A stretch of DNA of 13,065 nucleotides. Origin: Cytophagales bacterium. Lineage in GTDB: Bacteria; Bacteroidota; Bacteroidia; Cytophagales; Cyclobacteriaceae. Shown here piece by piece: positions 1-6,419 of the stretch (the stretch's first letter is position 1; every line of letters begins with the position of its first letter). Made by a program: the position numbers and the translations under genes. Location of the stretch: contig JAGUUF010000268.1 in assembly GCA_020063545.1 (NCBI GenBank), positions 1-13,065 of the forward strand. The letters are read 5' to 3'. The notes beneath the pieces were generated by a model. That model was not told the origin of the DNA. It made no database searches and saw nothing but the letters and a program-made list of their open reading frames with translations.

Positions 1-750
1 GGTTAGCCCGAAGGGCTGGGCATGGGCATTACCGGGTGCATCGGCCGACCGGATGGCGGTGATGTCAAACGACAGCATATCGGCATTTCGGATGACGGGC
101 TCCATTTCCTGCAGGTTGGTGCGCATCTGCCCGATGCGGAACGCTTCGAAGTACAGTTTTTCCAGCACCGATACCGAGGCCGGGTCAATGAGGTAGCTCT
201 GGTAGGCCAGGTGGGTATAACCGAACAAAAAGTTTGGTTCGTGCAGCATGATTTTATGGATGTGCTGGCGGTTTGCCGGGGCTTCGCGGTTCTCATCAAG
301 GTCAAGAAAGGCGTCAATGTTCAGAAAACCCACCAGCTTATCGAGGGTTTCGTAGGCGGCATACTGGCCGTAGTCCAGGTCGTGTGAGCCGCCCAGGATA
401 ACCGGCAGCACGTTGTTTTCGAGCAGCATGCGGCACACTTCGCTTAGGCGGGTGTAGGTCTCGTCAAGGTCGTGGCCGGGATTCAGGTTACCCAAGTCAA
501 CCACGCGGTACAGGCTGTTGCCTTTCTTCAGCGCATACAGTTTTTTACGGATTTCATCGGCAGCGTTTTTTGTTCCGGAGTTTTCGCCTGCACCGCGGTT
601 TTCGCCAACGCCCAGCAGCGCCAGGTGGGCGTCTTTGTATTCGGGCATTTTGGTTGCAAATACGCGGATGCTCTTAAAGAAGGAAGACGGGGAACTGATG
701 GAGGAGTAAACCGATTCGCTTATCGGTGAAAAGAGGATGGTTAAATCCAT
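1..750 (-). CDS. Arginase/formimidoylglutamase-family protein (partial, C-terminus beyond left edge)
   Basis: Reading the minus strand from the ATG at 750 gives 250 codons open to the window edge. The fold signature of the ureohydrolase (arginase/agmatinase/formimidoylglutamase) family is recognisable: GGSHD at residues 120-124, DAFLD at 146-150 and SFDIT at 227-231, in the right order and spacing. Family members hydrolyse guanidino or formimidoyl groups with two Mn ions held by one His in GGxH, three residues in DxHxD and two in SxDxD. Here the DxHxD histidine is Phe148 and the second Asp of SxDxD is Thr231, so two of six ligands are missing while H123, D146, D150 and D229 remain. The gene starts 3 bp after the hepT stop and was probably co-transcribed with it. 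Family membership is fairly sure. Catalytic activity and substrate are not, and a non-catalytic or altered-metal role is possible. Confidence 0.75.
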   Translation of the reverse strand, partial: MDLTILFSPISESVYSSISSPSSFFKSIRVFATKMPEYKDAHLALLGVGENRGAGENSGTKNAADEIRKKLYALKKGNSLYRVVDLGNLNPGHDLDETYTRLSEVCRMLLENNVLPVILGGSHDLDYGQYAAYETLDKLVGFLNIDAFLDLDENREAPANRQHIHKIMLHEPNFLFGYTHLAYQSYLIDPASVSVLEKLYFEAFRIGQMRTNLQEMEPVIRNADMLSFDITAIRSADAPGNAHAQPFGLT

Positions 751-753
751 GGG

Positions 754-1104
754 CTAGTCATTAAATCGTAATTTAATTTGTTCCATTTTAATTTTCAGTT
801 GAGGTAAGTCCTGAAGGATAATTCTCCAGATGCGATCGGGCTTTACACCAAAGTAATGATGTATTACCACATCCCTGAGTCCCGCGATTTTTCGCCAAGG
901 TACATCAGGGAAGATTGCTCTAACTTCTGCGGGTATATTCTTCACCGCCTCGCCAATTATTTCAATTCTCCTGATGACAGCATCTTGTTTTTCTGTATTG
1001 ATTTTGAATTCTTCTTCGTTCAGGTTTTCAGCGTACTCCTGAATTTTTACGATAGAATCAAGTATATCCTCTATATAATGCCTTATCGCCCTTTTTTCAC
1101 CCAT
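754..1104 (-). CDS. hepT: HepT-like HEPN-domain ribonuclease toxin (DUF86)
   Basis: This 116-aa helical protein carries the HEPN toxin motif Rx4HxY: R77, H82 and Y84 within RDVVIHHYFGV. In characterised MntA/HepT pairs, HEPN toxins act as RNases (tRNA cleavage has been reported) with the Arg and His as active-site residues, and the antitoxin AMPylates the Tyr. All three residues are present, so the toxin looks intact. Its start overlaps the end of mntA by 8 bp, giving translational coupling with the antitoxin made first. Its stop lies 3 bp before the arginase-like gene. Sampled 60-base lines across the pair have about 32-40% G+C, against roughly 60% in a sampled nqrF line, which suggests acquisition by transfer. 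Length is normal for the family. Confidence 0.88.
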   Translation of the reverse strand: MGEKRAIRHYIEDILDSIVKIQEYAENLNEEEFKINTEKQDAVIRRIEIIGEAVKNIPAEVRAIFPDVPWRKIAGLRDVVIHHYFGVKPDRIWRIILQDLPQLKIKMEQIKLRFND

Positions 1105-1381
1105 AAATTACCACTTCACTTTCAAGGATGGAGTTTCGTAAAGCTGGCTTAATGGCGTCATACTCTACTAAATCTACTTTTCGGTGAAGAGCATCTTCCA
1201 ACTCAAGTTTAATCCCAACAAAATCCAATAGACTTAGTGAGGCATCTAATTCAACGAGTATATCTATATCGCTTTCCGGGCTATTGATTTGTTTAGCGTG
1301 CGAACCAAACAATGAGGCACGTTTAACACGGTTACGGCTAAGTACCGGTTTAACAATTTGTATGATTTCCTCAACTGTCAT
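1097..1381 (-). CDS. mntA: MntA-like minimal nucleotidyltransferase antitoxin
   Basis: This 94-aa protein has the nucleotidyltransferase signature GSx10DxD: G26-S27, then D38 and D40, with D70 (in KVDLVE) as the likely third metal-binding carboxylate. In the MntA/HepT toxin-antitoxin type, this enzyme transfers AMP units from ATP onto the toxin tyrosine and neutralises it. All catalytic residues are visible, so an active antitoxin is expected. It overlaps hepT by 8 bp. The start codon is only about 14 bp beyond the U-tract of the nqrF terminator. I find no TAnnTTTG box in that space, so expression may depend on read-through or on an unrecognised promoter in the end of nqrF. No Shine-Dalgarno is seen, as is normal in Bacteroidota. 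Confidence 0.88.
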   Translation of the reverse strand: MTVEEIIQIVKPVLSRNRVKRASLFGSHAKQINSPESDIDILVELDASLSLLDFVGIKLELEDALHRKVDLVEYDAIKPALRNSILESEVVIYG

Positions 1382-1394
1382 TATGCTAAGTTAA

Positions 1395-1424
1395 ACAAAA
1401 AGCCCTTGAAATCTTCCAAGGGCC
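1395..1424 (-). terminator. Rho-independent terminator after nqrF
   Basis: On the minus strand a 7-bp stem, GCCCTTG/CAAGGGC (1417-1423 with 1402-1408), is followed directly by a T-rich tract CTTTTTGTTT. It lies 27 bp beyond the nqrF stop and ends just before mntA, separating nqrF transcription from the toxin-antitoxin genes. Confidence 0.75.
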
Positions 1425-1450
1425 TTTCGTTACCATGAGGCATAAGTGTA

Positions 1451-2749
1451 TTACCCGCCAAAGTCGTCAAAGCGGATGTTCTCCTTCGGGATACCCATTT
1501 CATCGAGCATTTTCAGCACGGCAGCGTTCATCAGCGGAGGGCCGCACAGGTAATATTCCACATCTTCCGGTGCCGGGTGGTTCTTCAGGTAGTTATCGTA
1601 TAAGCACTGGTGGATGAAGCCCAGGTAGCCATCGCCTTCGCGGTCGTCAAGGCTCTTCAGCACTTTCCAGTTGTCTTCCGGCAGCGGTTCGGAAAGACCA
1701 ATGTAAAACCTGAAGTTGGGAAACTCCTTTTCGATTTTACGGAAGTGGTCAACATAGAACAATTCTTTTTTAGAGCGGCCACCATACCAGTAGGAAACCC
1801 TGCGGTTGGTTTTTTCGGTGTGGAAGAGGTGGAAAATCTGGGCGCGGAGCGGGGCCATGCCGGCACCACCGCCAATGTAAATCATTTCGCGTTGGGTAGG
1901 GTTAATATGGAATTCACCGTAAGGTCCTGAAATGGTTACTTTATCGCCCGGCTTGCGCGAGAACACGTACGAGGAGCAAATACCCGGGTTCACGTCCATC
2001 CACTTGTTGTTGGCGCGATCCCACGGGGGTGTTGCCACACGTATGTTCAGCATGATGATGTTTCCTTCGGCCGGGTGGTTGGCCATGGAGTAGGCGCGGA
2101 AAATGGGCTCATCGTTTTTCATCTTCAAATCCCACAGCTTGAATTTGTCCCAGTCGCTTTTAAATACATCGGGTTTATGGCCCAGCTCGGGGTGTGGGGT
2201 AATGTCAATGGTTTTGTAATCAACTGTTATGGCCGGCACATCAATCTGGATGTAGCCGCCTGCTTCAAATTTTAACGTTTCGCCCGGGGGAAGTTTAACT
2301 ACAAACTCTTTGATGAAGGTTGAAACGTTGTAGTTCGATACCACTTCGCACTGCCATTTTTTAATGCCGAAAATTTCTTCGGGTATGCGAATGGACATAT
2401 CCTGCTTTACTTTTACCTGGCAGCCTAGCCGCACGTTGTTGGCTTTTTCCTGCCGGCTCAGGTGGCCCAGTTCGGTGGGCAGCACATCGCCCCCGCCCGA
2501 TTCAACAATACATTTGCACATGGCACACGTGCCACCGCCCCCGCAGGCCGAGGGAAGAAAAATCTTTTGGTTGGAAAGGGTGGTGAGCAGGGATGAACCG
2601 GCCGCCACGGTGATGGCATTTTGTGTATCGCCATTGATGATGATTTTTACCGGCCCCGATTGCACCAGTTGTTTCTGGGCAACCAACAGCAAGGCAACCA
2701 ACAACAGAATGATAACGGTAAAGGCGATAATGGATGAGGCAATGATCAT
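1451..2749 (-). CDS. nqrF: Na+-translocating NADH:quinone reductase subunit F
   Basis: This is the NADH-oxidising subunit of the Na+-NQR respiratory complex, which moves electrons from NADH through FAD and a 2Fe-2S cluster while the complex exports sodium. The 432-aa protein has an N-terminal membrane helix (about residues 3-25). A ferredoxin domain follows, with cluster cysteines C69, C75, C78 and C110. Next is an FAD-binding stretch RAYSMAN (218-224) and an NADH-binding part with GGGAGMAP (293-300) and CGPPLMN (402-408), ending in the characteristic DDFGG. Length and all motifs are typical. In most genomes nqrF is the last gene of nqrABCDEF. Here the gene upstream is homoserine dehydrogenase, so nqrF stands apart from nqrE. 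It has its own TAnnTTTG promoter and terminator. Confidence 0.97.
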   Translation of the reverse strand: MIIASSIIAFTVIILLLVALLLVAQKQLVQSGPVKIIINGDTQNAITVAAGSSLLTTLSNQKIFLPSACGGGGTCAMCKCIVESGGGDVLPTELGHLSRQEKANNVRLGCQVKVKQDMSIRIPEEIFGIKKWQCEVVSNYNVSTFIKEFVVKLPPGETLKFEAGGYIQIDVPAITVDYKTIDITPHPELGHKPDVFKSDWDKFKLWDLKMKNDEPIFRAYSMANHPAEGNIIMLNIRVATPPWDRANNKWMDVNPGICSSYVFSRKPGDKVTISGPYGEFHINPTQREMIYIGGGAGMAPLRAQIFHLFHTEKTNRRVSYWYGGRSKKELFYVDHFRKIEKEFPNFRFYIGLSEPLPEDNWKVLKSLDDREGDGYLGFIHQCLYDNYLKNHPAPEDVEYYLCGPPLMNAAVLKMLDEMGIPKENIRFDDFGG

Positions 2750-2771
2750 GACTGAACCGGTTTACGGGCTA

Positions 2772-2800
2772 CAAATATATTGCGTGCATCCATTAAAAAC
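2772..2800 (-). promoter_or_regulatory. Putative nqrF promoter (Bacteroidota -7 box)
   Basis: On the minus strand TATATTTG (2779 to 2772) matches the TAnnTTTG -7 consensus exactly. A T-rich stretch 15-20 bp upstream (2792-2800) sits at the -33 position but is not a perfect TTTG. A start about 7 bp downstream would give a leader of roughly 15 nt before the nqrF ATG at 2749. Confidence 0.55.
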
Positions 2801-2840
2801 GGCATTCCGGGCAGCTTTTTTGCGCTTGTTAAATACGGTT

Positions 2841-4070
2841 TCAGGCCACCAAAAGCCCATCAGGTTTCGCTATACTACGAGCGGGAGCGAAATCCGGTTC
2901 GGGGGCAAGTATTAGCCCGGTTGCCGTATCGGTGCTCCAGGCTTTTAAGGTATCAATGTGCACCCGCCCGATGAGGTATTGATCGCGGGCACCGGCATAG
3001 CCCGATTGAAGTTCGAGGAAGTGGTGCAGCGGAATGACCTGATCTGCCGGAAAGCGTACCCTTGCCTGCACGGTAATGTCGTTTGAATACACTGTGCCGG
3101 TATGTTGTTGAAGCTTGCGGTATTCGTACCGGTACCCGTACCGGAGGGCCGAAATATCGGATAGCACGGCTGAGCCTGTAGGGTAGCCGCCAGCACCTTT
3201 CCCTACGAACAATTGTTTTTCGGAGAATGCACCCCGCACCTGCACTGCGTTGTACTCGTTGTAAATATGCCGCAGCGGACTGCGGGCTTCTACAAACTGG
3301 GGTGCAACCAATCCATGGATGGTGTTGCCGGTTTTGAATGCGCGCGCCACCAGTTTAATGGTTAGGTTGTGCTGCTGCGCGTAGGCAAGGTCTGATGCAC
3401 TGATCCGGTCAATCCCGAAGTTGACGATGTCATCCGGTTTAACAAACACCCCGAAAGCGTGAGCCAGTACAATAGCCAGTTTGAATTTCGGATCGAAGCC
3501 CTGTACATCCAGCGAGGGATCGGATTCAGCAAAACCCAGTTGCTGGGCTTCGGCCAGGGCACAGGCATAATTTTTCTTCTCATCAAATAGTTTAGTCAGG
3601 ATGTAGTTGGTTGACCCGTTAAAAATTCCGCTGACTTCTGTAATCAGGTCATTGTCGTAATATTCTTCGAGATTACGGATGATCGGAATGCTGCCGCATA
3701 CCGCGCCTTCATATAGTACTGACCGGTTGTATTGTTGCTGCAGGTGATAAATTTCCTCCAGGTTTTCGGCCAGCATTTTTTTATTGGCGGTAACCACGTG
3801 CTTGCCGTTTTGCAAGGCAGCTTTTACAATTTGAAAAGCGGCATCGGCATCGTCAATCAATTCAACCACCACATCAATTTCCGGGTCGTGCAGGATGATG
3901 TCTTTATCGTACGTAAAGAATGAATCCGGCAGCGCCCGTTTTTTTTCCGGATGCTTTACGCATATCTTTTTTATTTCGGCTTTTATTCCGCGGGTTTCAT
4001 GCAGTACATGGTAAAGCCCCTGGCCTACACAGCCAAAGCCAAACAAACCGAGTTTCAGTGTTTTTCCCAA
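2841..4070 (-). CDS. hom: Homoserine dehydrogenase
   Basis: The enzyme reduces aspartate-4-semialdehyde to homoserine with NAD(P)H, the branch step toward methionine and threonine. The 409-aa cytoplasmic protein shows a Rossmann motif GFGCVGQG (11-18), TANKKML (94-100), the catalytic-domain sequence GIFNGSTNYIL (148-158), FAESDPSLDVQGFDPKFKL (180-198) with the conserved lysine in DPKFK, and GAGGYPTGSA (292-301). The last ~85 residues do not resemble the ACT regulatory domain found in many bacterial Hom proteins. That suggests threonine feedback through an ACT domain is absent, with control probably at the SAM riboswitch. The gene begins 10 bp after the end of the cystathionine synthase-like gene and is most likely in the same transcript. 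No aspartokinase domain is fused to it. Confidence 0.93.
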   Translation of the reverse strand: MGKTLKLGLFGFGCVGQGLYHVLHETRGIKAEIKKICVKHPEKKRALPDSFFTYDKDIILHDPEIDVVVELIDDADAAFQIVKAALQNGKHVVTANKKMLAENLEEIYHLQQQYNRSVLYEGAVCGSIPIIRNLEEYYDNDLITEVSGIFNGSTNYILTKLFDEKKNYACALAEAQQLGFAESDPSLDVQGFDPKFKLAIVLAHAFGVFVKPDDIVNFGIDRISASDLAYAQQHNLTIKLVARAFKTGNTIHGLVAPQFVEARSPLRHIYNEYNAVQVRGAFSEKQLFVGKGAGGYPTGSAVLSDISALRYGYRYEYRKLQQHTGTVYSNDITVQARVRFPADQVIPLHHFLELQSGYAGARDQYLIGRVHIDTLKAWSTDTATGLILAPEPDFAPARSIAKPDGLLVA

Positions 4071-4080
4071 GGTGATGAGG

Positions 4081-5250
4081 TTAAACGTTTACCAATTTTT
4101 TCTTTCGCACGTTTTCAAGCGCCTGGCTAAGGTCGGCAATCAGGTCTTCGGCATCTTCAATACCGCACGAAAGGCGGATGAGTGAATCGGCCACGCCTGA
4201 CTGCAGTCGCTTTTCGCGCGGTATGGATTTGTGCGTCATCTGTGCCGGGTGGCAGATAAGACTTTTAACGCCACCCAGGCTTTCGGCCAGTTTGAAATAC
4301 TGCGTTGACGTAACCAGTTCAACCGCGGCCTCTTCGGTATCGTCTTTCAGCGTGAAGGAGATCACGCCACCGAACAAACCGTTTTGCTGGGTTGCTGCAA
4401 TCCGGTGATTTTTATGTGCCGGCAAACCGGGGTAATACACGTTTTCAATTTCTTCGCGTTGCGAAAGAAAGTTTGCAACCTGCAGGGCAGTTTTGCATTG
4501 GCGTTCAACCCGAAGGGTAACGGTTTCGATACCGCGTATGGTGAGCCAGCAATCCTGCGGGCCGAGAATTCCCCCTGTGGCGTTTTGAATGAACTTTATT
4601 TTTTCGGCAAGCTCCCCGGTGTTTACCACCACCAGTCCTGCCACCAGGTCGGAATGGCCCGCCAGGTATTTTGTGCCGCTGTGGATAACAATATCAGCAC
4701 CGAGGGCAAGCGGTTTTTGGGCAACAGGCGATGCAAAGGTATTGTCAACCACAACCAGTATCTGGTTGGCGTGCGCTATGGCTGCGATTTTTTCGATATC
4801 AGAAATTTTCAGCGTAGGGTTGGTGGGCGACTCCAGCCAGATGAGTTTTGTTTTGTGGGTAATGTAATCAATGATGTTCTCGGCATCGGTGGTATCAACA
4901 TAATGGATTTTAATACCGAACTTTTCGTAGATGTGCGTAAACAGCCGGTAAGCCCCGCCATAGATGTCGTCAACGGCAATGATCTCATCACCGGTTGAAA
5001 GAAGTTTTGCAACGGCATCGATGGCAGCAAGGCCCGTGGCGAACGCAAAGCCAGCATGGCCGCCTTCCAGTTTTGCGATGATGGTTTCCAGTGCCAGCCG
5101 GGTAGGGTTATTCGATCGGCCGTAATCAAAACCCTTGTTTACACCGGGTGCCTGCTGCACATAGGTGGCGGTTTGGTAAATGGGTACGGAGATGGAACCG
5201 GTCAGTTCGTCAACCGGAACGCTGTGGATGATGGATGTGGTGTTGCTCAT
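4081..5250 (-). CDS. metB: Cystathionine gamma-synthase-like PLP enzyme
   Basis: This is a PLP enzyme of the Cys/Met metabolism family (389 aa, typical length). The PLP-binding lysine is K194 in SGTKYLAGHSD. Other cofactor contacts are visible: YGRSNNPTR (43-51), the stacking tyrosine Y98 in DDIYGG, D169 in VVDNTF, and the C-terminal LIRLSCGIED. Family members include cystathionine gamma-synthase, gamma- and beta-lyases and O-acetylhomoserine sulfhydrylase, which cannot be told apart reliably by eye. The SAM riboswitch upstream and homoserine dehydrogenase downstream favour a biosynthetic role, joining cysteine with an activated homoserine in the methionine pathway. The leader from the attenuator terminator to the ATG at 5250 is about 70 nt. 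The family call is nearly certain; the metB symbol is a context-based choice. Confidence 0.85.
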   Translation of the reverse strand: MSNTTSIIHSVPVDELTGSISVPIYQTATYVQQAPGVNKGFDYGRSNNPTRLALETIIAKLEGGHAGFAFATGLAAIDAVAKLLSTGDEIIAVDDIYGGAYRLFTHIYEKFGIKIHYVDTTDAENIIDYITHKTKLIWLESPTNPTLKISDIEKIAAIAHANQILVVVDNTFASPVAQKPLALGADIVIHSGTKYLAGHSDLVAGLVVVNTGELAEKIKFIQNATGGILGPQDCWLTIRGIETVTLRVERQCKTALQVANFLSQREEIENVYYPGLPAHKNHRIAATQQNGLFGGVISFTLKDDTEEAAVELVTSTQYFKLAESLGGVKSLICHPAQMTHKSIPREKRLQSGVADSLIRLSCGIEDAEDLIADLSQALENVRKKKLVNV

Positions 5251-5320
5251 GGTAACTGATTTTTTTGGTTTTACATTTTTTTAAAACCACTTACCGAGCA
5301 AGGCGTACCGGAACGAGCAA

Positions 5321-5355
5321 CAAAAAAGCTCTTCCGATAAATCAGAAGAGCTTTT
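5321..5355 (-). terminator. Intrinsic terminator of the SAM riboswitch (attenuator)
   Basis: On the minus strand an 11-bp stem AAAAGCTCTTC/GAAGAGCTTTT (5345-5355 with 5324-5334) encloses a 10-nt loop and ends in a run of six T. It lies 35 bp downstream of the aptamer and about 70 bp before the metB-like start. This is the arrangement of a transcriptional OFF switch: SAM-bound aptamer permits this hairpin and stops transcription. Confidence 0.88.
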
Positions 5356-5397
5356 GTATTTCTTGTTAAAAAATTTCAAGCTGTTATCTGACTTATC
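5336..5397 (-). promoter_or_regulatory. Antiterminator pairing of the SAM riboswitch
   Basis: The 3' strand of aptamer helix P1 and its flank, GATAAGTCAG (5397 to 5388), can pair over 10 bp with CTGATTTATC (5345 to 5336) in the loop and first stem base of the terminator, with a single G-U wobble. An additional AGCTT/AAGCT pairing just inside would also take up the terminator's 5' arm. P1 and this helix are mutually exclusive, which gives the expected switch. The pairing is read directly from the sequence; its use in vivo is inferred. Confidence 0.7.
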
Positions 5398-5508
5398 TCT
5401 CCCTGATTTTTCATCAGGGCTGGAGTTGGCACCTTACCACTGACACGTTGGTCAGGGCAGGTTGTCAAGGCTTCATCGGGCCATTTCCCTCAGCCTTTCT
5501 TGATAAGT
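5391..5508 (-). promoter_or_regulatory. SAM-I (S-box) riboswitch aptamer
   Basis: Read on the minus strand, this matches the S-box core. P1 is formed by ACTTATC (5508-5502) and GATAAGT (5397-5391). It is followed by AAG, then P2 (AAGGC/GCCTT) with the kink-turn and pseudoknot loop in TGAGGGAAATGGCCCGATGA, then a P3 arm (CTGAC/GTCAG), then GGTGCCAACTCC, and a perfect 7-bp P4 (CCCTGAT/ATCAGGG, loop GAAAA). S-box aptamers bind S-adenosylmethionine and usually repress methionine genes. The downstream terminator and methionine-branch genes agree with this. The aptamer is complete and canonical. Confidence 0.95.
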
Positions 5509-5528
5509 GATGTGTTAAAGAACGTGCA

Positions 5529-5536
5529 CAAAGATA
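5529..5536 (-). promoter_or_regulatory. Putative promoter of the riboswitch-met operon
   Basis: TATCTTTG on the minus strand (5536 to 5529) fits the TAnnTTTG -7 consensus. It would start RNA at about 5522, just ahead of the aptamer P1 strand at 5508. Upstream TTTTTG lies 14 bp away, closer than the usual -33 spacing, so the upstream element is uncertain. Confidence 0.55.
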
Positions 5537-5625
5537 AACGGAATGTTTTTCAAAAATCCAAGCACAGGATGGACAAAAAGCCTTAAGAGTATTAACTTCA
5601 GTGCTGTACTACCCCCGCTTAACCG

Positions 5626-6336
5626 ATGCAGGCGAACGTGTGTTTGGTGTTAAGTTTTGCTTTGGTGCTGGGTGCCGGCCGCGCTGGCATCAGCCAGAAT
5701 TACAATGAGTTACGCAATGCCATGGTGGATAAGCAACTGAAAGCAAGGGGCATTAAATCGGATGCCGTGCTGGAGGCAATGCGTAAGGTAGAGCGGCACC
5801 GGTTTGTACCCAAAAATATTTCAGCCCGGGCCTATGACGACAGTGCTTTGCCCATTGGCGAGGGTCAAACCATTTCGCAGCCGTACATCGTGGCCTTTAT
5901 GACTGAAGTGCTGAATGTAAAGCCGACTGATAAAGTGCTGGAAATCGGCACAGGCTCAGGATACCAGGCAGCAATTCTTGCCGAACTGTGCAGTGAAGTG
6001 TACACCATTGAACTGGAACCAGTACTGGGCAACCGTGCCGACAGCCTGCTAAAGCGATTGCAGTATGCGAATGTATTTGTACGCATCGGAGATGGTTACC
6101 GGGGCTGGCCCGAGGCCGCGCCATATGATGCCATAATCGTAACCTGCTCGCCCACTCACATCCCGAAACCACTGGAAGATCAGTTAAAGGAGGGAGGCCG
6201 CATGATCATCCCGGTGGGCGAAACCGCTGTGCAGGAACTGGTACTGGTTACAAAAGAAAACGGCCGGCTGAGGCGGCAAAACCGCCTTCCCGTATTGTTT
6301 GTGCCCATGCGGGATAAAAGAGGGAAGCGGTATTGA
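5626..6336 (+). CDS. pcm: Protein-L-isoaspartate O-methyltransferase, probably exported
   Basis: Pcm uses S-adenosylmethionine to methylate L-isoaspartyl residues in aged proteins so that they can revert to aspartate. The 236-aa product has the family signatures ALPIGEGQTISQPY (74-87), the SAM-binding motif VLEIGTGSGYQ (104-114), the acidic VYTIELE (125-131), and YDAIIVTCSP followed by an IPVG strand. The core begins around MVDKQLKARGI (33-43). The preceding 32 residues contain a hydrophobic run (CLVLSFALVLGAG, 6-18) and small residues suited to signal peptidase. This suggests export, although the n-region has no basic residue. An in-frame TAA at 5620-5622 prevents an earlier start. Starting at M33 would give a cytoplasmic enzyme. 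It is divergent from the SAM-riboswitch operon. Confidence 0.9.
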   Translation: MQANVCLVLSFALVLGAGRAGISQNYNELRNAMVDKQLKARGIKSDAVLEAMRKVERHRFVPKNISARAYDDSALPIGEGQTISQPYIVAFMTEVLNVKPTDKVLEIGTGSGYQAAILAELCSEVYTIELEPVLGNRADSLLKRLQYANVFVRIGDGYRGWPEAAPYDAIIVTCSPTHIPKPLEDQLKEGGRMIIPVGETAVQELVLVTKENGRLRRQNRLPVLFVPMRDKRGKRY

Positions 6337-6347
6337 TGGGAATAAAA

Positions 6348-6363
6348 CTTAACACCGGTTAAG
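6348..6363 (+). other. Small inverted repeat after pcm
   Basis: CTTAAC (6348-6353) and GTTAAG (6358-6363) form a perfect 6-bp stem with loop ACCG, 11 bp after the pcm stop. There is no T-tract on the plus strand, so it is at best a weak terminator or an RNA 3'-end stabiliser. Confidence 0.3.
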
Positions 6364-6419
6364 CTATAAAAACACGTTGGCATTGTGTAACTTTCCTTTA
6401 AACCAAAACCCCACGTGCT

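Noticed and set aside
22..729. Plus-strand frames opposite the arginase-like gene
   Set aside because: They are antisense to a frame that carries ordered family motifs from 750 to the window edge.
4384..4998. 204-codon plus-strand frame opposite the cystathionine synthase-like gene
   Set aside because: The minus-strand frame is a full-length enzyme with all cofactor motifs; the opposite frame has no recognisable features.
5391..5508. T-box or other leader class instead of SAM-I
   Set aside because: No T-box sequence or anticodon loop is seen, while the S-box core, P1 and P4 all match.
5593..5600. TAACTTCA as a pcm promoter box
   Set aside because: It departs from TAnnTTTG at two positions and has no -33 partner, so it is too weak to list.
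5391..6336. Functional link between the SAM riboswitch and the adjacent SAM-using Pcm
   Set aside because: They are divergently transcribed and the riboswitch faces away from pcm; adjacency alone is not evidence.
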